The translations under genes were made by a program, and so were the position numbers. 64,000 nucleotides of DNA from Chamaecyparis obtusa (lineage: Eukaryota; Streptophyta; Pinopsida; Cupressales; Cupressaceae). The notes under the pieces are model-generated. The model was not told the DNA's origin. It was given only the letters and a program-made list of their open reading frames with translations, and did no database searches. The DNA lies in assembly GCA_027943335.1 (NCBI GenBank), contig BSBK01008429.1, positions 1 to 64,000 on the forward strand, written 5' to 3'. Shown here piece after piece: positions 12,068-23,439 of this stretch. Positions within the stretch are counted from its first letter, which is position 1, and each line of letters starts with the position of its first letter.

Positions 12068-13288
12068 ATGCCTCCATGAAGAGAACGTGGCGGAAGAGCT
12101 GGTGCTGTGACACCTGAGGTTAGAGAGCTATAGAGACAAGTGCGAGCATTGCAAGAAGACATTCGTAGAGGAATGAATCTTAATGTCAGAGACGAAAGTG
12201 AGGATGAAGCCGAAGAAGAATATCAAGAAGGAGAAGCTGAAATTGTGAACCAGGAGGAAGAAAGACTTTTTCGAGCGATTTCCAAGATTGGGAAAAGACC
12301 TAAGATTGAGGTTCCTACATTTTCTAGAAATCTTAACCCAGAGGAATTCATCGACTGGATCAATGAATGTGAGAAATATTTTGAGTGTGAAGATGTTGAG
12401 GATCCTGATAGGGTCAAATTTGCGAAGGCCAGATTGAAAGGTCATGCGAAGATCTGGTGGCAAGAAATTCAATTGGAGCGAAATAGAAGAGGGAAAGATA
12501 AAATCACAAGATGGGATCGGATGGTGGATAAATTGAAGTGACAGTTCATTCCTATTGATTATGAGCTTGACCTACTAAAAAAAATGCAAAGTTTGAAGCA
12601 AGCAGGAAGATCTGTTCAGGAGTATACAGAGGAGTTCTATTGACTCCTCATCAGAACAGGCCATGCAGAAGCTAATAAGGAGAAAGTTGCCCGATACCTT
12701 AATGGGTTAAGGCCACACATTATGGAGGAGTTGAATCTAGTTTGAATGAACAGTATTGAGGAGGCATACCAGTTTGCCCTAAAAGTAGAGGAAAAGCTAA
12801 ACAAGAAGTTTGAGAACAGACAAAATGGAAGAGGTCGTGGTGGAAGATCTGGTGGACGGTCATATGGTGGCCGAAATGAAGATCTGAAAAAGAAGGATGA
12901 GGCGAGTAGCAGTCAGAATCAAAGAGGAAATAATTCCAATCATTTCCAAGTTCAGAGTAGTAGAGATCAGAGAGGAAGAGGAAGAGGACAAGGATCTGGA
13001 AGAGGAGGCTTCCATGGAACATGTTTTCACTGTGGAGAAGAAGGTCATAGGGTATTTGAATGTCCTCAGTGCCAAGGCAGAATAGACAGGAGAAATGAAG
13101 GCCAGGCCAGAGTTACACATGTAGATGAAGATGCTAGATCGTCAAATTCTAAAGATCTTGAACGAGGAGAAACTCTAATTAATAGAAGAGTCTTTCTGAG
13201 TGGTGAGAATGAACCTGAACAAAGGAGGAGCCTGTTTTGCACTAGATGCAAGTGTGAGGGTAAATGCTATGATGTGATTATCGATAGT
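12068..13288 (+). pseudogene. B2 gag, degraded
   Basis: ATG at 12068, then MPP and a TGA at 12077-12079 where arginine is expected (B1 has CGA). The long open part is 12140-12541, containing the EEFIDWINECE and KGHAKIWWQEIQ capsid motifs. TGA stops follow at the end of that frame and at 12743-12745; the second is shared with B1. The frame at 12746-13291 has a glycine/arginine-rich stretch and an intact knuckle, CFHCGEEGHRVFEC (CX2CX4HX4C). It ends in the protease active site, Asp-Ser then TGA at 13289-13291, exactly as in B1. Confidence 0.9.
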
Positions 13289-13291
13289 TGA

Positions 13292-16200
13292 AGCACTGAC
13301 AATTTGGTGTCAGAAGAGATGGTGACAAAGTTGAAGCTCAAGAGACAAAAACACCCAGATCCATATTGGATTGCCTGGGTGCAGGATGACCACAAGGTCA
13401 TGGTCAGTGAACAGTGCCTGGTAAAGTTCAAGATCGGCGGGTACCAAGATGAGGTACTATGTGATATCATCTCTATGGATGCATATCATATGTTGTTGGG
13501 TAGACCGTGGTAGATTGACAGATGTGCTGTACACGATGGTCATGCGAATACCTATTCCTTGACAAAGGATGGAGTGTGACATAAGCTAAAGCCATTGAAG
13601 GAGACCGAAGAAAAGGTATGTGGTAATGCAAGAATAACGTTTGTTAATGGAAGAAAATTCCTAGATGGTATGAGGCATGAGCATGTGTGTTTTTCTTTAA
13701 TTCCAAAAGTTGGTAAAGAAGAAGTAGAGGATGTACCCGCAGAGGTTGCAGATTTGTTGAATGAGCTTCAGGATATTGTATTTGATAATGTACCTGATGG
13801 ATTACCATTGGTAAGGAAGATCAGTCATCAGATAGATTTTATTCCAGGAGCCAGTTTTCCAAACAAGGCAGTACACAGAATGACACTAGCAGAAAGTGAA
13901 GAGTTGAATAGACAAGTACACGAGTTATTGCAGAAAGGGTTGATTCGAGAGAGTCTGAGTCTCTATGCTGTACCAGTGGTATTAGCACTAAAGAAGAATG
14001 GAGAGTGGAGGATGTGTATAGATTCCAGAGAAATAAACAAGATCACAATCAAGTATAGGTTTCCATTGCCACGAATGGATGATATTATGGGTTGTTTGAA
14101 TGGAGCTGTGTATGTTTCAAAGATAGATCTGAAGAGTGGATATCACTAGATTCAGATTAGAGAAGGAGATGAATGGAAGACTGCCTTCAAGACAAAGGAA
14201 GGACTGTATGAGTGGTTGGTCATGCCTTTTGGGCTAACCAATGCACCGAGCACTTTCATGTGGCTCATGAACGAGGGTCTGAAAGAATTTCTGGGTAAGT
14301 TTGTCATTGTTTACCTAGATGATATTTTGATTTTTAGCAAGACATTGGAGGAACATATGATGCATATTCGTATGGTGTTTGAGAAGTTGAGAGATGAGAA
14401 ATTTTTGATTAATTTGAAGAAGTACAATTTTGTGAAGAAAGAGTTAGTGTATTTGAGATTTGTAGTTTCAGCAGAAGGTCTAAAAATAGACCCAGAGAAG
14501 GTACAGGCTATCCTTGAATGGCCTACTCCAAGGAGTGCTACCGAGGTAAGATCTTTTCATAGTCTAGCTAGCTTTTACAAAAATTTTATTAGAAATTTTA
14601 GTAGTATTTGTGGACACTTGACTGAAACAATGAGAGGGGATAGAAAATAGTTTAAGTGGACTAATGGGGCAAAAAAGAGTTTTCAATTGTTGAAACAAAA
14701 AGTTACAGAACAACCTGTTTTAGCACTTCCAGATTTTAATAAGGTGTTTCAAGTAGATTGTGATGCTAGTGGTACTGCAATAGGAGCTGTCATGAGCCAA
14801 GAAGGTAAACTTGTTGCTTATTTCAGTGAGAAGTGAAATGATGCCAAGAGAAAATATTCTATTTATGATCAGGAATTTTATGCTATAGTTTAGGTATTGA
14901 AAAAGTGGAGGCACTATCTTCTTCCTAAGGAGTTTGTTTTGTATACTGATCATCAAGCTTTGCAATATTTGAATAGTCAAGGAAAGTTGAATCAGAGGCA
15001 TTTGAAATGGGTTGAGTTTTTGCAGAGTTATACATTTGTTTTGAAACACAGAAGTGAAAAGTCTAATAGGGTTGCAGATGCTCTTAGTAGAAGGCAACTA
15101 TTGCTGACAGAGATGCAGATTGAGGTGGTTGGATTCAAGGAACTCAAGAATTTGTATTGAGAGGATCCTGATTTTGGTGAAGCTTGGAAAGCTTGTACAG
15201 AACCTATTACTCTAGACAGGATGAAATGGCTAGATTTTATCATCCAAGATGATATGCTATTTAGAGGGAGTCAGTTGTGCATTCCATGAAGTTCTATGAG
15301 GGAGAATCTCATCAAGGAGAAGCATAGTGGAGGATTGGCTGGACATTTTGGTCATAATAAAACCCTTGCTTTGGTTGGTGAAAATTATTATTGGCCACAA
15401 TTGCAGCAAGATATGAAGAAGTTTGTATAGAGTTGCAGAGTATGTCAGATGGCGAAAGGAGTGAAGCAGAATAGAGGGTTGTATCAGCCATTACCTATAC
15501 CAGAGAAGCCTTGGTAGGATATCAGTATGGACTTTGTTATTGGTTTACCGAGGACACAACGGGGACATGATTCAATTTTTATAGTAGTTGACAGATTTTT
15601 GAAGATGACACATTTCATTCCCTGCAAGAAGACTAATGATGCTGTTCATGTAGCAGAATTGTTTTTCAGAGAAGTTGTGAGACTACATGTTTTGCCAAAG
15701 ACCATAGTGTCAGATCGAGATACTAAGTTTGTTGGATATTTTTGGCGGACATTGTGGAAGAAGTTGAAGATAGATTTAAAGTTCAGTTCATCACATCATC
15801 CACAGACTGATGGACAGACAGAGGCGGTGAATAGAAGTTTGAAAAATTTGCTGAGATGTTTGGTTGGAGATAAGCCAACATGATGGGATTTGATTTTACC
15901 ACAGGCAGAATTTGCATACAATAATTTTATCGATAGGAGCACTGGTAAATCACCATTCTAGATTGTATATGGAAGTAGTCCAAGAAATACATTTGAATTG
16001 AGAAAGATAGATAAAAGAGAAATAAGTAGTGCTGAAGCTGAGGATTTTGCAAAATACTTGAAGAACATCCATGAGGAGGTGAGGAAGCATATTACCATGA
16101 TGAATGTGCAGTATAAGGCTAAGGCAGATGAGAAAATGAGGCATAAGGAATTTCAGGTTGGGGATGAAGTCATGGTTCATTTGCAGAAAGAGCGATTTCC

Positions 16201-16576
16201 GGTTGGTACATATAACAAGTTGAAAATGAAGAAGTTTGGACCATGTAAGATATTGAAGAAGCATGATTCAGGAAATGCATATGAGGTAGAATTGCCTAGT
16301 GAGCTGAATATTTCACCAGTGTTTAACATTTTAGATTTGACAGAGTATCACGAAGGAGGTGTTGAAGATGAGGTTGCAGCAACACAGTGGAGTATTCCAG
16401 CAATCAGTTTAGATTTCAAGGAGATTGAAGACATACTAGACAATCGTGTTGGTAGAAGCACAAGGAACATGACATATGAAGAGTATTTGGTCAAATGGAA
16501 AGGATGACCCATTGAAGATTCATCATGGCTAACAAAGGAGGAGGTTAACCATCTTGGTTTTCCTCTGCACACTTGA
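13292..16576 (+). pseudogene. B2 pol: protease, RT, RNase H, integrase, chromodomain
   Basis: Same domain order as B1, but more broken. Protease occupies 13304-13513. RT runs from about 13700 to 14650 with [10 protein letters not shown], and has stops at about 14149 and 14648. RNase H runs to about 15160 with YTDHQALQ and NRVADALSRR. Integrase keeps the zinc-region end that B1 lost (CRVCQM near 15436) and its catalytic segments [13 protein letters not shown] and [14 protein letters not shown] (15527-15883). The C-terminal region and chromodomain (EEYLVKWKG, then TGA at the expected Arg; SSWLTKEEV) end at 16576. TGA at 15287-15289 and 15881-15883 are shared with B1. Confidence 0.92.
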
Positions 16577-16614
16577 GTCATGGCAGGGTCACTTCTCAAA
16601 TTACCCCGAGTGTC

Positions 16615-17468
16615 TGATGTAGGAGCATCCTAGGTGTAAGAGCAATCTTGCATCACCCAAAAATATTTTTGTGTTTGTATTCAATAAGGGCTATCTTGTG
16701 CAGAGTTGCTATTTATGGAAACTTGCTATTTTTATTAAGTTGGTCTTACGATCTCGGAATGTTTTAATTTTACATATGGAGGTTCATCTCAGTCATATCA
16801 GCCTGTCAGCAAAGTTTCATGGCTAGATCAGGTCTAGTTTTGAAGATATTAAAGATTTTCGGTATTGGCAGCAGGGTACAGAAACTTTGAACTCAGTTTT
16901 GAAGGCTTTAGAGGCCCCAAATGAGGTTGAAAATTTGGGTGATGGGTGCTTTGCATTGGTGAAGCCTGTAGAGTGCTTCGTGGCATTTCCAGAATGGGGT
17001 TATAATAGCCAATCGGGTCAACGGGTGATGACTTATGGTCTTCGGAAGTTGGGTCACCTGAAATGGCGAAAAATAATTTTTTTTCAAAATTTCTGTTTGG
17101 GTTTCAAAACTCATTTTGAGCCGACTTTGATGTAATAAATTGTAAAATAAAATAATTCTAAGTTTGGGCGGCCCTAAGGGCTAAATTTCTAGAACCTTCT
17201 CGGGCGGTGGAAATTGCCTATATAAAGAAGGCCCGTAGTGTTGTCTAGGGCAGTTCTGGGTAGTAGATCTGGGTATTGATTCTAGGCTTTGTCCTACAGA
17301 ATATTGTAAGGGAATGCCCATGTGGCTTTGCATATTGTAATTCTGAAAGTTTGTAATTCCACATTTGTGGAGATAATAAGAAGCCAATTTTCTGTTCTTG
17401 CATATTATTGTTGTTGTTTCTCTATTTCTGTTATGTGTTTGTGGTATTAAGGGGAGCACCCTTCATCA
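16615..17468 (+). repeat. Element B LTR3 (outer 3' LTR)
   Basis: 854 bp, TG to CA, followed at once by the right target duplication, ctatc. Confidence 0.95.
17187..17227 (+). promoter_or_regulatory. Heat-shock-element match and TATA box in LTR3
   Basis: TTC 17187-17189, GAA 17192-17194, TTC 17197-17199, then TATATAAAG at 17219-17227, as in LTR1 and LTR2. Confidence 0.6.
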
Positions 17469-17473
17469 CTATC

Positions 17474-18658
17474 AATGATTACCTTGCAACATTTATCAAT
17501 GATCTTAAATCTGGTTCTGAATAAACTTTTCCTCAGAATAGGTTCCTCATCAACTTCTTCATTCTACAAGATTCTTCTTAGCATCAAGTTCTGACCATGT
17601 TTAGGTTCATTAGACATTTCCTCAACTTCTTCACAAGCCAAATTATTTTTTCCATTACCTGTAGTCATCTTTCCAGAGTTAGTACATTCAAAAGTTCTAT
17701 GTCCTTCTTCACCACATTTATAACAAGTACCTTTAAACCAATATTTCTCTTCTCTTTTCCCATTATTGTTATTCCTAGAGTAACCAGTATAGCTACCTCT
17801 AGAGTAGTTACCTCTTCTACCAGCAGGGTCATATTCCCATCCTTTATCTTGCATTGCATTGTCAGATCTGCTACTTTCTCCATAAGATCTTCATCTACTT
17901 CTCTAAAATCTAGCACCTCTTCCTCTTTGTCTTTGTTCATGTCTCTTTGTCAATCTCTCTTCAGCCTTCAAAGCAAATTGGTATGCTTCCACCACACTAT
18001 CTATTTTCACATAACTGATCTCATCTTGAATAGATGTCTTTAGACCACTCAAATATCTAGCCACCTTCTCAACTTCATCATCCACATGTCCAGATTTGAT
18101 ATCCAATTTGTAAAATTCCTCAGTATATTCTTTCACACTCATGTCCTTTTATCTCAAATTTTTCATTTTTCTCATCAAACTAACTTGGTAGTTAGCTGGA
18201 AGAAAATTCTTCTTCATATTTCTAAGCATCTTCATCCATGTCTTGATCTTTTCTTTTCCTCTCTTTTGTCTCTCAGTTTGCAAATGATCCCACCAAAGAG
18301 ATGCATGACCTTTCAACTTTGTGACTGCTATCTTAACCTTCTTATTATCAAGAGTACCTTCATACTCAAAGTATTTATCCTTCTCAGAGATCCAATCCAA
18401 AAGTGCATTGGTCTCAAGTCCTCCATCATAGCAAGCAACTTCAACTGCATGTCTGGAATTAGCCTTAGACAAAACTCTCAAGAGTCTTTCCTCATACTGT
18501 TCAACTTCAGGTTCAGGATTAGGTGTTGATTCTTCTTTATCACTAACATCTTCAAGATTTTCTCCTCTTCTCTGGGATGTCTCTACAACTTCAAGCCTAT
18601 TTGCAATCTACCTCAACATATCCATGATAGCATTATCATTCCCTCTACCACAAACCAT
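17474..18658 (-). pseudogene. Element A gag and protease start
   Basis: The likely start is ATG at 18658 (MVCGRGNDNAIMDML, then a TAG). The capsid core contains LDWISEKDKYFEYEG and LKGHASLWWDHLQTERQKRGK (18149-18481), followed by VKEYTEEFYKL (17903-18142). A zinc knuckle, CYKCGEEGHRTFEC, lies at about 17684-17725. Frames change between these blocks, so the gene is broken. The frame then enters protease and stops at the insertion of B, precisely at Ile-Ile-Asp-Ser; the other half of protease lies below 5630. Closest relative in the window is B gag. Confidence 0.9.
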
Positions 18659-18780
18659 CTTGACAATCAGGTTCCAGGAAGATCGTAACCTTCTATAAGT
18701 TATAGGTTAGATATCAAATCTTCCACCCTACAACCAATCTAATAAGGTTCTCCATGATCCAATCCATAAGAAAGAACTCA

Positions 18781-18791
18781 CTTTGATACCA
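18781..18791 (-). other. Primer binding site of element A
   Basis: Reads TGGTATCAAAG on the minus strand, two bases inside the 5' LTR. Initiator tRNA-Met type with one mismatch. Confidence 0.88.
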
Positions 18792-18793
18792 CT

Positions 18794-19772
18794 TGACATA
18801 GGGGCAGGGAAGATACAAGAAAAATCAAGAAGAATTGAGTCCACTTGAATCCACTAACAAGCCCTACAAAGACTTACACAATGGAAGCAATATAAATCAT
18901 ATGAAAGCAATGAAATCACAATGGATATGAGACAATCAATTGGCAGAAACAACAGAGAATTTATATTATTTTTTTCAACATGCCCGGTTGTGAGGCCTTC
19001 CGGGTTTTGGCCTTATACAATGAAAATTATGAAATTAGAATCTCAGCTTGCATCCTAACTTTGTCTCCAAAGATGTATCTTGATAATCCTCTCTATATCT
19101 ACCTCTTCATTCCCTACTTCATCAATCTAGACTCCTTATATAACCAACTAAGCCACAAGTTGGCCAGTCATGCATTTAATTACATTATAGGTCCAGTCTA
19201 GAAGATTGAAATCAAAACTAATGCTAGAATGATCACCAATTGATGAGAATTTGTATTTAGGTCCTCACATGACCCAAAAAATCTCCTTTAACTATGCAAG
19301 GCCCAATTTGATCACACGGAACCGCACAAGAAGAAACACTCCATGTTTCACATGAAAACTGGCAAAAAATAGGTCTCCAAGAAAAATGGGCATAACATTT
19401 TACTCATAATAAATTAGGAATTTTTCTCTTGGGAAATGATAGTACTTTAGGTCCTCTTAAATTAATTAAGAGTGAAAAGGCTTATTCTTTAAGGATCAAC
19501 ATCACCACTACACGCAATCAGCATCAAAACTGTAGTAAAATACAGCTCCGATGGCAAGTAAAATAGCTGTAACTTTGAAACAATCCATCCAAACTTTATG
19601 TTCTCATAGGACAAGGTTTTCAAATAAGTCCTCAACATAATGTAATATTTTCACAATATGAAACCATAAAATGCAAAGATTATAAGGTGAACAATAGAAA
19701 ATAGGTATAGAAATCAGGAAATATTTTTGGTTGATGCAAGATTGCTCAAAGACCCAAGATGCTTCTGCATCA
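18794..19772 (-). repeat. 5' LTR of element A
   Basis: 979 bp, equal in length to the copy at 2685-3663. Right flank acaga (19773-19777). Confidence 0.93.
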
Positions 19773-19777
19773 ACAGA

Positions 19778-20740
19778 CTAGGAAGTGGATCAACATAGTC
19801 AAGTGTTGATTCCACATAGTGACAAAGATAAAATTAAATTTTAATTAAGGGTAAGTGCACCAAGATGGTGTGCAAAAAGGGGGGTATAAGTGGCCACTTT
19901 TTTTTTTTGAAATCAAGTAAACCTGAACTTCACAAAGAAATTTGAGGGCCATGCACTCAAAACTAGGATTTGTGCAAAGAAGAATACTTTTAGTACTCTT
20001 AATATAGTTTCTAAACTATTAAAGTTTTTAAAAATTGGATAAGATTAAGAGGGTCAAACCTATTGCCCTTGAAAAACTATTCCTAATTTTTTAAGAAAAA
20101 TATAACATAGCTATTTTCCTGCTCTTCACAAAACATATAGTTAGATTTAATAGTATATTGCAAAACCCTTTGGTAGGATGATAGATAAGAGTGAGACCTA
20201 GAAGTTTCTTATTTTTTGTAATTTTCCGTTTGAGTTTTTATTTAATGATTTTTTGAAGTGATCGCATCCTAAAAATTTGGTACATGTTCGTGCGCTAGGC
20301 ATAACTTGCATCAAAATAATAAAAAACACAAACTTACTTTTTTAAAAGTGTATAGAATCTAGTATAGAACAGTAACATATAATTTTTTTTATACTTTGTT
20401 CAAGTAGATCAAAATTTATTAATAAATTGGTAGACATATATTTGTGAGGACTATCAAGGAACTGGCAAAGAAAATTAAAGTTTACTATGCTAATGCTTTC
20501 CAAAAATAGAAAACAATATATGGTTAGAAAGTTGAGAAGACATGTGAGAGTATGGGGGTAATTTTAGAGATACCCACTTTATCATTTGTAAACCTAATGA
20601 CGATGAAGTCAAGAATCATGTTGGAAGTTGAAAAAATGTGTAAAAGGACAAAACTGGAGGTAAAATGGGCTTGCAAGCCTTAGGATCATATTCCAACCCT
20701 TCTACCAAGCTAAAACTCGTACGTTTTTTGATATACAAAT
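19778..20740. other. AT-rich sequence without a recognisable gene
   Basis: No open frame of note and no similarity to the elements in this window. It contains a short poly-T run near 19900. Confidence 0.6.
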
Positions 20741-20881
20741 TAACCTGCTCAGGTTTTGAAAAACAAAAAGAACAATTTCAAATTCTACATAACTCGTAGG
20801 GGTTATGAAGACATAAAACATCATTTTCAGTTTCATATAACTTGTACAAGTTATGAAGACATAAAAACATTTACTTATAAA

Positions 20882-21014
20882 TATGTAATACACTACACAT
20901 ATTTATAGATTTACATATATGATATGTATCTATGTATGTATATATACATATCCATAATTATATACACATATATTTATATAGATATATGTATATATGTGTG
21001 TATACATGCACAAC
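20882..21014. repeat. AT/GTAT-rich microsatellite tract
   Basis: Runs of tatgtatgtata and acatatat types. They interrupt the palindromic repeat series. Confidence 0.8.
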
Positions 21015-21094
21015 TCTTCTCATCTCCTCTCTCTCCCATCTTCCTTCCCTCATCAATATCTGTGTCTATTATGAGCCCTAATTAGCCTCATTGA

Positions 21095-21118
21095 TCTCTC
21101 TCTCTCTCTCTCTCTCTC
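21095..21118. repeat. (CT)n microsatellite
   Basis: About 12 uninterrupted TC dinucleotides. Confidence 0.95.
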
Positions 21119-21476
21119 CACTTCCTCTTTGGGTTTCTAATTTTACATAACCTATACGAGTTATGAAAAAGTAAGGCCAATAGTTTTCTTTTTACATAAC
21201 CTGTACAAGTCATGAGATTTAATATGCACATTTTCTTTAGGATTCCATAACACATACAGGTTATGAGGAAATCTTTATATTTTACTCCCAACAACCTAAA
21301 AATCAGCATTGCAACTTTTTTGGATGTCCCATTGTTGTTTCACATAATTTTATGCGAAAGTAATAGCTAGGTTTTCATTTGTTATTGTCAAATTTGCTTG
21401 ATATTATAACCAAATGATGCTAATTTTTTTCTTTCTTAGTATTTGATCTTGTATCTTATGTGTAGGATAATCAATA

Positions 21477-21895
21477 TTGAAACAATGGGAAAAAACAAGA
21501 GATGGTCGATTGAATAATGAGAGGCGGCAAACGAAAGACAAAAGGAGTGTACATGAGGAGATTATGTCATCTAATGCACCTCATGAGTATGATGAACATG
21601 TAAAAATTAAAATTGACATTATGAATGTACCTAATGCACCACATCAAAATAATCAACATACACTGATTGAAATGCATGTGACAAATGCACCTAATTCACC
21701 AAATAAATTGATCAACATACACCAATTCAAATGCATGTGACAATTGCACTTAATGAATGCACTGAACATACACCATTTGAAATTGATGTGATGAATGCAC
21801 CTAATGAATTTGAAGAAGATACACCATTTTAATTTGATGTGATTAATGCACCTAATGAAAATGAAGAGCATTCCCCAATCTTAACACCTCCTTGA
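21477..21895 (+). pseudogene. Decayed ORF with tandem 51-60-bp repeats
   Basis: An open frame at 21477-21740 (87 codons) begins MKQWEKTRDGRL and then repeats a unit around NAPN and HVT/DIM. The marker aatgcacc or its variants recurs at about 21573, 21633, 21684, 21742, 21794 and 21845. The repeats continue past the stop, with variants such as TPFEIDVMNAPNE, so the original repeat domain was longer. I do not recognise the family. It probably belongs with the fragment at 22060-22790, since both lie on the plus strand and read as plausible protein. Confidence 0.5.
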
Positions 21896-22059
21896 ATAAT
21901 TTGTAGAAAACCATAGTTTCTAATTGACATTGATGAAAATATTGTGAAGCCAATGCCTGATTAAATTTCTAAAAGAACTTGTAGAAGAATGGTTAGAAGA
22001 ATTTTGAATACTTAAACCAAAGTGGAAGATGCCAATTAGTTGTTGATATAATTAAAATT

Positions 22060-22790
22060 TTGAAATTTAGAGAGATGATAAATTTATTTGGGTTAAGGAC
22101 ATCAAAAAATAGTAGTGAAAGAATAATTGTGAGAAATCCTTTTGATGCATACCAAGTCATTAGTTTAAAAAAATTCACTAAAGATGCTAATGTTACTCAT
22201 CATGTCCTCCCATCAACAATAATAGGATTGGAAATGAAAAACTCTCGTTTAATAAGAAAAATGATAAAGTCATTAAGGATAAATAGAACAAAATTAAGCA
22301 ATGCCTTAGAGAGGCAAGAGAAAATTTTTCAAGGACAAGGGAAAGGAAAATAACAAGATAATTCTCTTTGGAAATTCTCAGATAGATTCCCGCGCAAGGA
22401 CAAGGTTGTTGTTGATGCACTAAGAACATTAATTCACAAATTTTGGCATGACAACACAAGGGTTTCACCCAACCAAAAAAATGTTGTTAGAAGGAAAATT
22501 GGAATTAGAAATCATGAGCCACATCTAAAACACTATTTAGATATGACTCAAAGGCAATTTTATGAAAGGTTTCTTCAAAGCTTTCCTCAGATCAAATTTA
22601 GTCAAATATTTTTTGAGATAACAAAACCATTTTATGTTAAGATTGATCATGCATGTACTACGTGTTGTTGTAGGGTCCATGTTGAATTTTCCATGCATTA
22701 TGATATTTATCATTATATATGTTGTACTTTTCACACTAACAATATTTTGTACGAATGTGACCTACAAGCACCTCCTAAGTCATTGAGATA
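22060..22790 (+). pseudogene. Decayed gene of unknown family with a cysteine cluster
   Basis: Two open stretches, 22060-22353 and 22543-22790, are joined by protein-like frame in between (KFWHDNTRVSPNQKNVVRRK). A cysteine cluster in the second (HACTTCCCRVHVEF) suggests metal binding. The composition recalls uncharacterised repeat-associated plant proteins, perhaps transposon-derived; this is from memory of the motif style, not a search. Stops accumulate after 22790, and I cannot follow the frame beyond about 23100. Confidence 0.45.
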
Positions 22791-23439
22791 ATTTACTTCA
22801 AGTGTGGTATGTAGATGAGATGATGTGTGCATTTACTATAAGAGGATGGGTTTGAAAGGTTTTTTTCCCACATGTCGTGGTTTGCAATAGTTGCATGGAT
22901 ACCTACATCTAGATAGCACACATGAAATTGGTAAGCAACTAGTTTCTATTGGAAAATACAAGTCACATATGTTGTTAAAGATGGAAAATAGTTAAAGAGA
23001 TGTGAGTTAGTAAAAAGGGATATATGTGTAGCTGGTTTTATGAAGATGTTTGAAGATAAATTAGTTTATGAGTACACGTAGGTCACACACATAGAGCTAG
23101 GTGGTTAGATGAGAAATTAAAGTTTTGTACAGATACTTTCCCCTTTAGTACTATTGTCTTTGTTGTTGATTTTGTTCATGCCTACAAAGAACACACAAAG
23201 ATTTGCACTACCTTCAACCTTTTTATTGAATTCCTCTCATAGTTTTTGCATTAACATAAAAATCATTACCCTAAAAAAACCATTTTGAGTCTTCAAAATA
23301 TGAGATACACTATTGTAGAGGGGCCTCTCACAATCCTATAGCTTTAGATGGATAATACAAAGGTGCCCTAGATTGAGAGAAATACCCTGATAAAGTTCAT
23401 CCCTTTTGTGCACTTAGGGCACCTAAGGGAGGGTATCAG
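22791..23439. other. Decayed sequence ending in a repeat that recurs after the tandem array
   Basis: The first 300 bases look like further remnants of the upstream pseudogene. The segment at about 23235-23380 (gagtcttcaaaatatgaga and neighbours) is repeated in direct orientation at about 25190-25330. The two copies bracket the 357-bp array. Confidence 0.55.

Larger units (their letters stand above)
5636..17468 (+). mobile_element. Element B: tandem chromovirus, LTR-internal-LTR-internal-LTR
   Basis: Three LTRs of identical length (854 bp) at 5636, 11113 and 16615 flank two internal regions, B1 (6490-11112) and B2 (11967-16614). A perfect 5-bp duplication, ctatc, lies at 5631-5635 and 17469-17473. 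No duplication flanks the middle LTR, so the array sits in one insertion site. Each internal region has a tRNA-Met primer site, gag, protease, RT, RNase H, integrase and a C-terminal chromodomain, which places it among the plant chromoviruses. Its target is the protease gene of element A, between the codons for the catalytic Asp-Ser. Confidence 0.95.
2685..19772 (-). mobile_element. Element A: minus-strand chromodomain Ty3/gypsy retrotransposon, RT-deleted, split by element B
   Basis: Two 979-bp LTRs bound the element, both starting TG and ending CA on the plus strand. The flanking 5-mers are aaaga (2680-2684) and acaga (19773-19777), a target duplication with one mismatch. Read on the minus strand the order is LTR, tRNA-Met primer site, gag with zinc knuckle, protease, a shortened pol with integrase and chromodomain, LTR. 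Removing the 11.8-kb insertion B and its 5-bp duplication leaves about 5.25 kb. That is shorter than a B unit (about 6.3 kb) because the RT/RNase H region is missing. Multiple nonsense codons show that A is dead. Confidence 0.93.
20742..21265. repeat. Periodic palindromic repeat, CATAAC-N8-GTTATG
   Basis: Five 20-bp units with inverted ends lie at 20788-20807, 20836-20855, 21146-21165, 21195-21214 and 21246-21265, plus a related AACCTG-CT-CAGGTT at 20742-20755. The third of the six (20837-20854) is a perfect 18-bp palindrome. Neighbouring units are 48-51 bp apart. The larger gap holds microsatellite DNA. On the minus strand the repeats open a weak 17-residue peptide repeat, so a decayed coding repeat is also possible. 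Confidence 0.75.

Noticed and set aside
5636..17468. B1 and B2 as two independent insertions
   Set aside because: Only the outer ends have a target duplication, and the two copies share four nonsense codons.
20702..20893. Minus-strand peptide repeat as a real gene
   Set aside because: The frame is produced by the palindromic DNA repeat, has no start context or neighbours, and is broken by microsatellites.
21095..21118. (CT)n as a promoter GAGA-type element
   Set aside because: No gene starts nearby; it is a simple microsatellite.
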